From an uncultured bacterium (GTDB lineage: Bacteria > Hydrogenedentota > Hydrogenedentia > Hydrogenedentales > CAITNO01): DNA of 7,935 nucleotides. The notes beneath the pieces were generated by a model. The model saw only the letters and a program-made list of their open reading frames with translations, ran no database searches and had not been told where the DNA came from. Each line of letters begins with the position of its first letter. Position 1 is the first letter of the stretch. A program made the translations under genes and the position numbers. Location: positions 1 to 7,935 of the forward strand of contig CALDSM010000460.1 in NCBI GenBank assembly GCA_937923585.1, read 5' to 3'. Positions 1 through 6,507 of this stretch are shown piece after piece.

Positions 1-702
1 GCTCAAGGTTGGGATCACGCCGGAGATAAGGCCGGTGGTCGCGTCTATCGCGGTTCCGGTCGGCGTAAGCCCCCCAAACCGGTATTCGAAGACACCGGGA
101 GGATTGGGATCCAGCCGCTGGATTTGCAGATTGACCTGGTCACCGGTCCGGTTAAACTGGGGCGGCACCTCGACCATCCTGGGCACGTCATACACGACCC
201 ATTCCATAATTGCCGAATTTGGGTCCATGCCATCCGAGGCGATCAGCGTAACCTGGTAGGTTCCCGCAGTGTTTATCGTGCCGGATGTCGCGCTTGTTTT
301 GGGATCCATGACCAACTCAGGCGGCAGATTCTCCGCGGAGTAGGTGATCGGGTCGCCCTGGATGTCATAGGCATTGATCAGCGTTTGATAGGGATGCTCT
401 CCGGTGACGGAAACCAGACTGGTGAAACGGGCCTGCATGGTCGGCGGATTGTTCACGTTGCCCACGGTCCAGGGGAAACTGATCGTTGTGCTGCGGGCCC
501 CATTTGAGGCGATGATCATGGTGCTGTACAGACCGGCCGTCTTGTAGTTCAGGTGTCCCGTAAGCGCTCCGTCCGCATAGGCAACCCCCGGCGGCAAACC
601 CAGGCAGCGATAGGTCAATGAGCGCGCAGCCGGGTCGGTGAACACAAGCGGGACCGAGACATTGGTGCCTTCATTGCTCTGCTGGGGACCGGGATTTGTC
701 GC
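1..702 (-). other. He_PIG / cadherin-like Ig repeats, last one incomplete
   Basis: From residue 1116 onward three consecutive segments follow the putative-Ig pattern: P-x-x-x-x-EG start, D-P-x-x-x-x-LTY strand, LPPG/LPPE turn, a GxL/SGTI strand, then TAGLY/TAGTY and an I-A-S-N/D-G ending. Copies are at about 1116-1196 and 1199-1288, with a third starting near 1289 and cut off by the window edge (it still shows IDATTGLISG). In known proteins such repeats form rigid extracellular stalks. Confidence 0.65.
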
Positions 703-3700
703 AATCGGTGCGGCCGCGGCGGGGGCGGCCTGCACCCGGTTCAGGAACGCCGCAGCGTGCAGAACAAGAGTGTTGTCCATCGTGACAGTGGCACCCGTGC
801 CGAATCGCGCGCCCAATGCGGCGTCGCCTCTCAGTGTGGCTTTGTAGCCCAACCGGCACGCACCGCGCGCCGTGATGTCGTCCGGATACAGGAAGCCCAA
901 TGCGGGGTCCGCCGGGGGCTGACTGGTGGACGCATCCAGTGCCTGGAAGGTGCAAACGATGGCGCCGGTGGCGGCGTTGAAGGTTGCGTCAAGCGCGAGT
1001 TTCAGATTTGTCTTCTGGCCGTCGGCGGACTGGAAGGGCTCTTCAAGGTGCAGTTCCTGCGCGTCTTGCGGCACGGTCAGCGTGTGGTCCGCCCAACCGG
1101 CGTCGGTGAATGCAAAGGTGGCCCTGTCCACAAGGGGATCAAGCGTGTCCTCAATGACGACCCGCTGCGTCGGCAGCGATGCTGTGAACGCGCGCTCCGC
1201 CGTCACACTGTATTGAAGGACGGCGCCGGGCGCAACACCCTTGTCGGAAAACTCGCCCATTGGCCCCATCTTCCATGCCTGGCCCGGTTCCGGGGCGACC
1301 GGCGGCCGGCCACCGATGAACGTGATGGAGGGCGGCTGCGTGGCGGCATTTGCCGGCAGGGGAAGTGTGGCAACTTCATTCTCGGCGAGGGCGACATCAT
1401 TGTAGGTCGCCGACAGTCCGGTGGCAGGGTCCAGAATGCGGCAGTTGAACACGCCGGGCTGATATCCGGCGATTTGCGAGGAACCGGCAAAGGCTGGGGG
1501 CAACTGGAAATAGTAACCGGCGCTGCCATCGGCAAGTTGGCGAACCCGGTAGATGAGGTCCGGGATGTTTCCGACGAAGGGGTCCGTGCCTGAGGCTTGG
1601 GCGTGCAGGAATCCGGCCTGAGTGCCGGAGGGACCGTTTATCACCGCATGCACGGGACAGTCGTAGAGGACGATGGCATCTGAGGCGGGATCGTAGATAT
1701 CCGCATTGCCGTAGATTTCGAGTTTTGTTGGGTAGGGCTTGCCGAGATTCGGGTAGTAGGTTATGGCGAGCGGGTTGGTGGAACCAGGCTGCGCCTGCCC
1801 CGCAAGAAATCCAGTGAGACCCAGTCCGGCAACAACAAAACGGGTCAGCCATTCAGGATAGGTGTATTCGGCGTTTCGCGCGGTTTGCGGCAGCCACGGG
1901 TCGAGCACCAGCGCGCTGGTGTCGCCCGGTGCGAGATCGGACGGCCAGAAGGAGGTTGCCTGATGGCAAAGGGGAAGACCGTCGGCAAGCGGGCAAATGA
2001 TGGGGCCGTAGTCGAAGCCGTTGAGAAGCCAGTCGGTCTGTCCGCTGCCGGACACATTGAGCCGGATACTGTCGAGCAGCTCGAGGACATAGCCCTGGTA
2101 TTCACCGCAGGTAAAGCCGCGAATGGCCTTTTGCAGGCCCGTGCTGCCTGCGGCGGCGAGTCCCGATGCAATGGACTCCAGCAAGTTCTGGACATCGCCC
2201 TTGAAGAAACTGTCGCGGGCCAGCAGCGGGGGAATTGTCAGTTTGGCAGGTTCGGGAAGGAAATCCACGATCTCCGAAAAGCGCATGAGCGGCCCGTCGG
2301 GCAGGCTGGTTTCATAGGCAGCCACAATGGCACCGTAGTTGTTATAGACGGGGAAATTAATGGTCTGTTCCAGCGTTCCCTTCTCCGTTTCGCACTGGGC
2401 AACGATGGGAATGTCTATGCCGGTGTTGGGCACGGGGGGCCAGGGGTGGTCCTCCACCTCCTTGCCGGACTTGGCAAAGGCAGGCGCAAGCGGGCCCGCA
2501 TCCTCCACCTCGTACAGGTATTTGAAGTCTATGTTAACGACGGCCTCACCGTTGGCGTCGAGCGTGGCAGTGGCCGGCATGTTGAAATGGTCCACGCCGT
2601 ACTGCGCAAGTTTTGCCGAACTTAACTGTACAGTCTTGCCGGCGACCTCGGGACCGGCCAATGCGATTGTCAGGGGAACGCGGGTCCGGCCGAACATGGT
2701 CACGCGCGGCGGCCGCACCGGATTGCAGGGCAGATAAGGCGCGTCATCACCGGAACTTTTTCCCGGAACAGTCTCATAGAGCACCTTTTCCACGCTCAGG
2801 TCAAGCGCGTAATCCTTCATCTCCACCATGCACTCGGCGGTCAAGGCCTCCTGGGGGTAATCCACGGTAATGTGGGCTGTGCCTTCGGTGTCCGTGCTTT
2901 GGAAGGCGACGGTGGCCGCTCCGGAGGAGTCTGTCGTGGCGGTTACGGTATTCAGCGGGGTGCCGCCTTGGACAAACCCTCCGGCGTCCGTGTGGAAGGT
3001 CAGTTCTGCGCCGCTCTTCGGCTGATCATCCAGCCAGAGCATGCCGGTGATGGTGCTGGTGGACATGCCGTCCGCCGCTATCCTTCCGGGCGACGGTGTC
3101 GCCCGAAGAAAGGTCTGTGCATGACCGAGCGTCACAACCGTGGTGGTTTTGTCGTTGCCGAGACTGGCCGTGACAGTGGCCGTGCCCTCAGTGTAGCCCG
3201 CCTTGAGCACAAAATCGGCATATCCGTCCGCACCGGTGGCCACCGACGGGGGAACCGTCCCGAGGTCGGTGGACAGGGCCACATTGGCACCCTCAATGCC
3301 GCTGTCAGTGCCGCTCTCAAAACAGCGAAGCCGGATATTGGAGGTGCTGGCACCGTCCGCGGGAATGGTCGGAGGCTGGGGGGAACCCACAAAGGCCAAT
3401 GCCTTGTCCACCACGGCGATATAGTCCTCGGCATCGTCGCCCCAGCCCAGCGCGCAAATATTGCCGCCAAAGTGGGCCGTGACTTCGCTCCAGTCCATGT
3501 AGCCGTCTGCGGGCACTTTGAACGTCGCGGAGAACACCGTGCCGATGGGAAAGTCGGCCAGCGGATAGGCGCCCAGCGGCACCGTGCCGCTGCCGCAGGT
3601 TGCCCCGCCGCCGCATTCGTGGCAGTAGATCTCCGGACTGAAATACTGGGGCGGCTTCTCGGTGCCGGCGGCGCGCCATTCCACGCCCTGCGCCGTGACG

Positions 3701-4047
3701 GTTGCGCTGCGCCAGCCTGGATCGTCCTTGGGCGCGTAGTCGAGCAGTTCAAGGGGGGCTGAAATGCTCACATAGCCGGTACCGCTTCCGATCCAGTCAC
3801 CCCAACCGCAGCACCAGTGAGGATTTCCCGGACCACCACTGGAAACGGTCGCCGTCACGGTCACGGTATCGCCGGGTTTCGGGAGCGGGTTGCTGATTTG
3901 CATCGTGCCCCAGACATAGCCCGACCATCGGGCGGGATCGGCGGGCGGCTTGGGGTCTAGCGCAAAGGACATGCCGGCTGTGAACAGTGCAAATGCCAGG
4001 ACGGCCATATAGTTCCGCTGGTGGTAAGAGATGCGGCGCGTGGTCAT
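1..4047 (-). CDS. Large secreted multidomain surface protein with Ig-like repeats, C-terminus cut by window edge
   Basis: I translated the minus strand from ATG 4047 and it stays open for 1349 codons to base 1 with no stop or frameshift, so the C-terminus lies outside. An in-frame TGA at 4098-4096 limits the start. ATG 4047 gives a signal peptide: arginines at 4, 5 and 11, a hydrophobic core (about 14-24) and likely cleavage after SFA (27-29). Approximate order: Cys-rich domain (30-222); two invasin/Big_1-like Ig domains (226-306 and 313-408), each opening with a P/A-ADG-x-STS motif; an unassigned region (410-900) containing a candidate Cys/His/Asp module; a DUF11-like module (930-1105) with IEDTLDP and DPALGFL-type motifs; then putative-Ig (He_PIG-like) repeats at 1116-1196, 1199-1288 and a third cut at the edge. 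The family is known for secreted or cell-surface adhesion and binding roles. The specific partner is unknown. No anchor or sorting signal is visible because the end is missing. Confidence 0.85.
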   Translation of the reverse strand, partial: MTTRRISYHQRNYMAVLAFALFTAGMSFALDPKPPADPARWSGYVWGTMQISNPLPKPGDTVTVTATVSSGGPGNPHWCCGWGDWIGSGTGYVSISAPLELLDYAPKDDPGWRSATVTAQGVEWRAAGTEKPPQYFSPEIYCHECGGGATCGSGTVPLGAYPLADFPIGTVFSATFKVPADGYMDWSEVTAHFGGNICALGWGDDAEDYIAVVDKALAFVGSPQPPTIPADGASTSNIRLRCFESGTDSGIEGANVALSTDLGTVPPSVATGADGYADFVLKAGYTEGTATVTASLGNDKTTTVVTLGHAQTFLRATPSPGRIAADGMSTSTITGMLWLDDQPKSGAELTFHTDAGGFVQGGTPLNTVTATTDSSGAATVAFQSTDTEGTAHITVDYPQEALTAECMVEMKDYALDLSVEKVLYETVPGKSSGDDAPYLPCNPVRPPRVTMFGRTRVPLTIALAGPEVAGKTVQLSSAKLAQYGVDHFNMPATATLDANGEAVVNIDFKYLYEVEDAGPLAPAFAKSGKEVEDHPWPPVPNTGIDIPIVAQCETEKGTLEQTINFPVYNNYGAIVAAYETSLPDGPLMRFSEIVDFLPEPAKLTIPPLLARDSFFKGDVQNLLESIASGLAAAGSTGLQKAIRGFTCGEYQGYVLELLDSIRLNVSGSGQTDWLLNGFDYGPIICPLADGLPLCHQATSFWPSDLAPGDTSALVLDPWLPQTARNAEYTYPEWLTRFVVAGLGLTGFLAGQAQPGSTNPLAITYYPNLGKPYPTKLEIYGNADIYDPASDAIVLYDCPVHAVINGPSGTQAGFLHAQASGTDPFVGNIPDLIYRVRQLADGSAGYYFQLPPAFAGSSQIAGYQPGVFNCRILDPATGLSATYNDVALAENEVATLPLPANAATQPPSITFIGGRPPVAPEPGQAWKMGPMGEFSDKGVAPGAVLQYSVTAERAFTASLPTQRVVIEDTLDPLVDRATFAFTDAGWADHTLTVPQDAQELHLEEPFQSADGQKTNLKLALDATFNAATGAIVCTFQALDASTSQPPADPALGFLYPDDITARGACRLGYKATLRGDAALGARFGTGATVTMDNTLVLHAAAFLNRVQAAPAAAAPIATNPGPQQSNEGTNVSVPLVFTDPAARSLTYRCLGLPPGVAYADGALTGHLNYKTAGLYSTMIIASNGARSTTISFPWTVGNVNNPPTMQARFTSLVSVTGEHPYQTLINAYDIQGDPITYSAENLPPELVMDPKTSATSGTINTAGTYQVTLIASDGMDPNSAIMEWVVYDVPRMVEVPPQFNRTGDQVNLQIQRLDPNPPGVFEYRFGGLTPTGTAIDATTGLISGVIPTLS
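733..1260 (-). other. DUF11-like beta-sandwich module in the surface protein
   Basis: Residues about 930-1105 show a pattern I recall from large secreted proteins of planctomycetes, myxobacteria and similar bacteria: a Y-S/T-V strand, then (I/V)xDTLDPxxDxxTF, a later NAATGAIVCTFQALD segment, and PPADPALGFLYPDD. These modules are structural repeats in extracellular proteins and carry no known catalytic residues. The match is by eye, and the exact Pfam family is not certain. Confidence 0.5.
3961..4047 (-). other. Signal peptide of the surface protein
   Basis: Residues 1-29 have the three-part form of a Sec signal: a basic n-region (MTTRRISYHQR), a hydrophobic stretch MAVLAFALFTAG, and an S-F-A end consistent with an A-x-A-like cleavage rule. 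No lipobox cysteine follows, so a signal peptidase I substrate is more likely than a lipoprotein. A second Met at residue 14 could also start the signal but would lose the basic n-region. Confidence 0.75.
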
Positions 4048-4049
4048 GA

Positions 4050-4077
4050 CGCAAACCCCCGTGGTTTTCCGTTTGCG
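4050..4077 (-). promoter_or_regulatory. Leader hairpin abutting the start codon of the surface protein gene
   Basis: CGCAAAC (plus strand 4050-4056) and GTTTGCG (4071-4077) are perfect 7-bp inverted repeats separated by 14 bases. In the minus-strand transcript the stem ends two bases before ATG 4047. The loop and the base of the stem hold the only G-rich (GGGGG) ribosome-binding candidate, so folding could hinder initiation. The stem is short and the regulatory role is inference. Confidence 0.35.
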
Positions 4078-4142
4078 AACCCTCAAGCGTGGCGGTCAGG
4101 CATGGCTCCGGGTCGAAAATGCCCAAAGACGGCCACGCCGAC

Positions 4143-4171
4143 ACTATATCATGGCAAGGAAGATCTGACAA
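4143..4171 (-). promoter_or_regulatory. Sigma70-type promoter for the surface protein gene
   Basis: On the minus strand there is a -35 box TTGTCA (4171-4166) and a -10 box TATAGT (4148-4143), each five of six to consensus, with exactly 17 bases between them. Transcription would start near 4136 and leave a leader of about 90 bases before ATG 4047. It is inferred from sequence only and assumes a sigma70-like consensus in this organism. Confidence 0.6.
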
Positions 4172-4411
4172 GGGTTTTTAGCAGTTCGCACGCCTGAAAG
4201 AACCGGGGTGGGGAATTGCCGCTTGAAAGCCTGGACCGCCCGCCTGTGCGTGTGGATATTCACCGTCAGGGCCGTGCTATGCTCTGCGGGGCAACTGACG
4301 CCAGACCGTTAACAAGTGCCCGCTGCGGCCAGCCGTCTGCCATTTCCAGCCGGCACGTTTGTGAACGCGAGGCCGTTTGCAGGCCAAAGGGCAGTAAGGA
4401 AACAGTAGTTC

Positions 4412-5839
4412 ATGCCTATTCCATCGCACAAAACGAAGATCGTTGCGACCATAGGTCCCGCGTCGAACTCGCCGGAAATGCTGGAGAGACTTATCCGTGC
4501 GGGCATGAACGTGGCGCGGCTGAATTTCTCGCACGGCGACTTCTCCGGCCATGCCGGGGTGATTGAACGCCTCCGCGCAGCGGAATGCGCCACGGGCCGA
4601 CAGGTGGCCGTCATGGCCGATCTGCCGGGGCCAAAGATGCGCTTGGGGAAGATTGCGCCGGAACCCATTCTGCTCCGCACCGGCGACGGCATCACGCTCA
4701 CCTCCGAGCAGGTGATTGGGAACACGCAGCGTATTTCGATGAGTTTCGAGGCGCTTCCGCGCGTGGTGAAGCCCGGGGACCGGCTGTCGCTCAACGACGG
4801 ACTCGTTCAGATCGTTGTCGAAAACGCGGCCGGAAACGATGTCAGGTGCCGGGTCACAGCGGGCGGGGAACTGAGTTCGCACAAGGGACTCAACCTTCCC
4901 GGCATCAACCTCGGGATCAGCGCCTTTACGGACCATGACCGGGCCTGCCTGGCGTTTGCCCTGGAACACGGCGTGGATGCCGTAAGCCAGTCCTTTGTCG
5001 AAACGGCGGCGGATATCGCCGCCGTGCGCGAAGCGGCCGAGGCGCTGGGGAAGCACCCGTTCATCATTGCCAAGATTGAGCGCGCCGGAGCACTGGACCA
5101 TTTTGCCGAAATACTGGAGGCGGCGGACGGTGTCATGATCGCGCGCGGGGACCTCGGCGTCGAGGTGCCGCTCGAAGAAATGGCGATTACGCAGAAGCGT
5201 CTCATGGCGCAGGCCATACTCGCGGGCAGGCCCGTGATTACCGCGACACAGATGCTGGAGTCCATGGTCTCCAACCGCCTCCCCACCCGCGCGGAGGCCA
5301 CCGACGTGGCAAACGCCATACTGGACGGCACCGACTGCATCATGCTGTCGGGCGAGTCGGCGATGGGAAAGTATCCCGAAGAATCGGTGGAAATGCTGGC
5401 CAGAATCGCGGCCTTCACCGAACCGCGCAGACCGCGCCACACGCTGCGGGAATTGCATGACCTGTGCAACAGCCAGCCCCTCGACACTGTTGCGGAAACC
5501 ATGGCGTTTGTGGTCGAGCACGCCCTGGACACGGTGCCCTGCGCCGCGGTCTTTGTGCCGACCCGGACCGGCACGACGGCAAGAATGATTTCCCGTTTCA
5601 AACCGTCGCCCTGGGTGGCCGCCGTCAGCCATGACCATGGCGTGTGCCGGGCACTGGCATTCTCCTACGGTGTCTTCCCCGTGGAAATCAACGGTTACCC
5701 CGAGAACTGGAAGGCGTTTGCCCGTGACTGGGTTCGGGAACAGGGGCTTTCCGGCACAGGCGCCATGCTGGCGGCCGGGCCTTCCGAGCGGCATCCGCAG
5801 GACAATCACCGGCTCGAATTCATAACGTTTGGGCAATAA
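4412..5839 (+). CDS. pyk: Pyruvate kinase, K+-independent type by signature
   Basis: Catalyses phosphoenolpyruvate + ADP to pyruvate + ATP, the last step of glycolysis, in the cytoplasm. The 475-residue length is normal. The start is firm: an in-frame TAG lies at 4406-4408, two codons upstream, and AAGGA (4396-4400) precedes it. Visible motifs: TKIVATIGPAS (8-18), substrate Arg in MNVARLNFSHG (32-42, R36), metal/phosphate loop DLPGPKMRLG (70-79), catalytic Lys in IIAKIE (K221) with metal ligands E223 and D247 (ARGDLGVEVP), PVITATQMLESM (274-285, T279), and LSGESAMGKYP (312-322). The small B domain spans about 72-172, and the C-terminal effector-type domain begins near 345 with a TRTGTTAR phosphate-loop-like segment (384-391). 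Lys75 with Leu71 and Leu78 replaces the Thr/Glu/Thr set of K+-requiring enzymes. It appears to be a stand-alone gene. Confidence 0.97.
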   Translation: MPIPSHKTKIVATIGPASNSPEMLERLIRAGMNVARLNFSHGDFSGHAGVIERLRAAECATGRQVAVMADLPGPKMRLGKIAPEPILLRTGDGITLTSEQVIGNTQRISMSFEALPRVVKPGDRLSLNDGLVQIVVENAAGNDVRCRVTAGGELSSHKGLNLPGINLGISAFTDHDRACLAFALEHGVDAVSQSFVETAADIAAVREAAEALGKHPFIIAKIERAGALDHFAEILEAADGVMIARGDLGVEVPLEEMAITQKRLMAQAILAGRPVITATQMLESMVSNRLPTRAEATDVANAILDGTDCIMLSGESAMGKYPEESVEMLARIAAFTEPRRPRHTLRELHDLCNSQPLDTVAETMAFVVEHALDTVPCAAVFVPTRTGTTARMISRFKPSPWVAAVSHDHGVCRALAFSYGVFPVEINGYPENWKAFARDWVREQGLSGTGAMLAAGPSERHPQDNHRLEFITFGQ

Positions 5840-5867
5840 GAAACCCCGTTCCCGGGATTATTTTGCT

Positions 5868-5896
5868 TTGACAGCCATTCAACGATTAAGTATCAT
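5868..5896 (+). promoter_or_regulatory. Sigma70-type promoter of the regulator-SprT operon
   Basis: A perfect -35 TTGACA (5868-5873) is followed after exactly 17 bases by -10 TATCAT (5891-5896, five of six). Transcription would begin near 5903. It lies 28 bases past the pyruvate kinase stop, so the regulator has its own promoter. The promoter overlaps the region just before an ATG at 5897, which bears on start choice. No clear dyad operator was recognised in or beside it. Confidence 0.72.
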
Positions 5897-5946
5897 ATGC
5901 AAGGGTTTACGGTTGTTCAAAGATGGGGAGACCGAGGGGCGCTTTC

Positions 5947-5952
5947 AAGGAG
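5947..5952 (+). promoter_or_regulatory. Shine-Dalgarno AAGGAG that fixes a TTG start
   Basis: AAGGAG sits seven bases before TTG 5960 in the frame of the regulator. The in-frame ATG at 5897 has no comparable site and lies upstream of the predicted transcription start, so TTG 5960 is the better start. Confidence 0.65.
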
Positions 5953-5959
5953 AACGGGT

Positions 5960-6499
5960 TTGAGCGAGAATCTGAGGGATGTTTCGGGTGACCCCGATCA
6001 CGATGATGCGAACGATTCCAGCCGCTGGCGGGAGTTCTCGCACAACTACCTTTCCCACTCGCGCGCCCATTACCTGATGGCCATAGACACGCTGCGCGGC
6101 GAACTGGGCTATGCCCGCACGACCGACGTGGCCGAAATGCTGGAGGTTTCGCGCGGCGCGGCCTCGATGGCGCTGGCCCAGCTCAAGAAGCGCGGATGGG
6201 TGGCGGAGGATCCGAACCGCTTCCTGCTGCTCACCGAAGAGGGCAAGCGCATCACCGAAATGGTGTCGCAAAACTTCGCCATTCTTTCACGCTTTCTGGA
6301 GGCCGTGGTGGGCGTAAGCAAGGACAGGGCCATCAGCGACGCCTGCAAGATGGAGCACCTCATGAGTCTCGAGAGCAGCCGCCGCCTGCTCTGGCTGACG
6401 GAATTGCTCGCGGGAGACAATCCCGCCGCCAGGCAGGTGCGCGAGCACATGCGGCAGTTTAAGGCGGAGGAGCACGCGCTGGATTTTGACGGCGACTGA
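5960..6499 (+). CDS. DtxR/MntR-family metal-dependent transcriptional regulator
   Basis: Predicted 179-residue cytoplasmic DNA-binding repressor of the DtxR/MntR family, which senses Fe2+ or Mn2+ and controls metal uptake or storage genes. From the TTG start: an acidic His/Asp-rich tail (about 8-20), a winged helix-turn-helix (about 37-95) with HYLMAID, ARTTDVAEMLEVSRGAASMAL (in two segments) and LLLTEEGKRI, then the dimerisation/metal domain with FLEAVVGV and DACKMEH (about 112-145). It aligns without gaps to C. diphtheriae DtxR from Tyr11 to His106. The primary metal site is kept as His37 (DtxR Met10), Cys129, Glu132 and His133. The ancillary-site ligands are replaced: His79 by Phe106, Glu83 by Ser110 and His98 by Ile125. 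There is no room for the SH3-like third domain, as in MntR. The target genes are unknown. The next gene starts 8 bases after the stop. An alternative ATG start at 5897 would add 21 residues but is disfavoured. Confidence 0.88.
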   Translation: MSENLRDVSGDPDHDDANDSSRWREFSHNYLSHSRAHYLMAIDTLRGELGYARTTDVAEMLEVSRGAASMALAQLKKRGWVAEDPNRFLLLTEEGKRITEMVSQNFAILSRFLEAVVGVSKDRAISDACKMEHLMSLESSRRLLWLTELLAGDNPAARQVREHMRQFKAEEHALDFDGD

Positions 6500-6507
6500 G
6501 CCGTGTG

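Larger units (their letters stand above)
4048..4411. other. Divergent intergenic region, 364 bases
   Basis: This region separates the minus-strand surface gene from plus-strand pyruvate kinase. The surface-gene side holds the promoter at 4143-4171 and the leader hairpin at 4050-4077. The pyk side, about 240 bases, shows no convincing -35/-10 pair. The best trace is an extended -10-like TGCTATGCT at 4275-4283 without a good -35. A plus-strand ORF from 4216 overlaps pyk in another frame and resembles no family I know. No tRNA, riboswitch or repeat element was recognised. Confidence 0.6.

Noticed and set aside
757..3762. Plus-strand ORFs of 278, 246 and 296 aa (757-1593, 1885-2625, 2872-3762)
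   Set aside because: All lie opposite the continuous minus-strand surface protein frame, which has a signal peptide and recognisable domains. The plus-strand translations are Gly/Arg-rich and resemble nothing.
4255..4283. Promoter for pyruvate kinase
   Set aside because: TGCTATGCT resembles an extended -10, but the hexamer 17 bases upstream (GATATT) is a poor -35, so it is only mentioned in the intergenic entry.
4216..4566. 116-aa plus-strand ORF in the intergenic region running into pyk
   Set aside because: It overlaps pyk by 155 bases in another frame, has no ribosome-binding site and no recognisable motif.
4277..5836. 519-aa minus-strand ORF opposite pyruvate kinase
   Set aside because: It is the antisense shadow of a clear pyk gene in GC-rich sequence. 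It shows no recognisable motif and its composition (many His, Arg, Gly) is typical of a reverse frame.
5844..5864. Terminator after pyruvate kinase
   Set aside because: CCCG-TTCC-CGGG followed by ATTATTTT has only a 4-bp stem, too weak to call as an intrinsic terminator.
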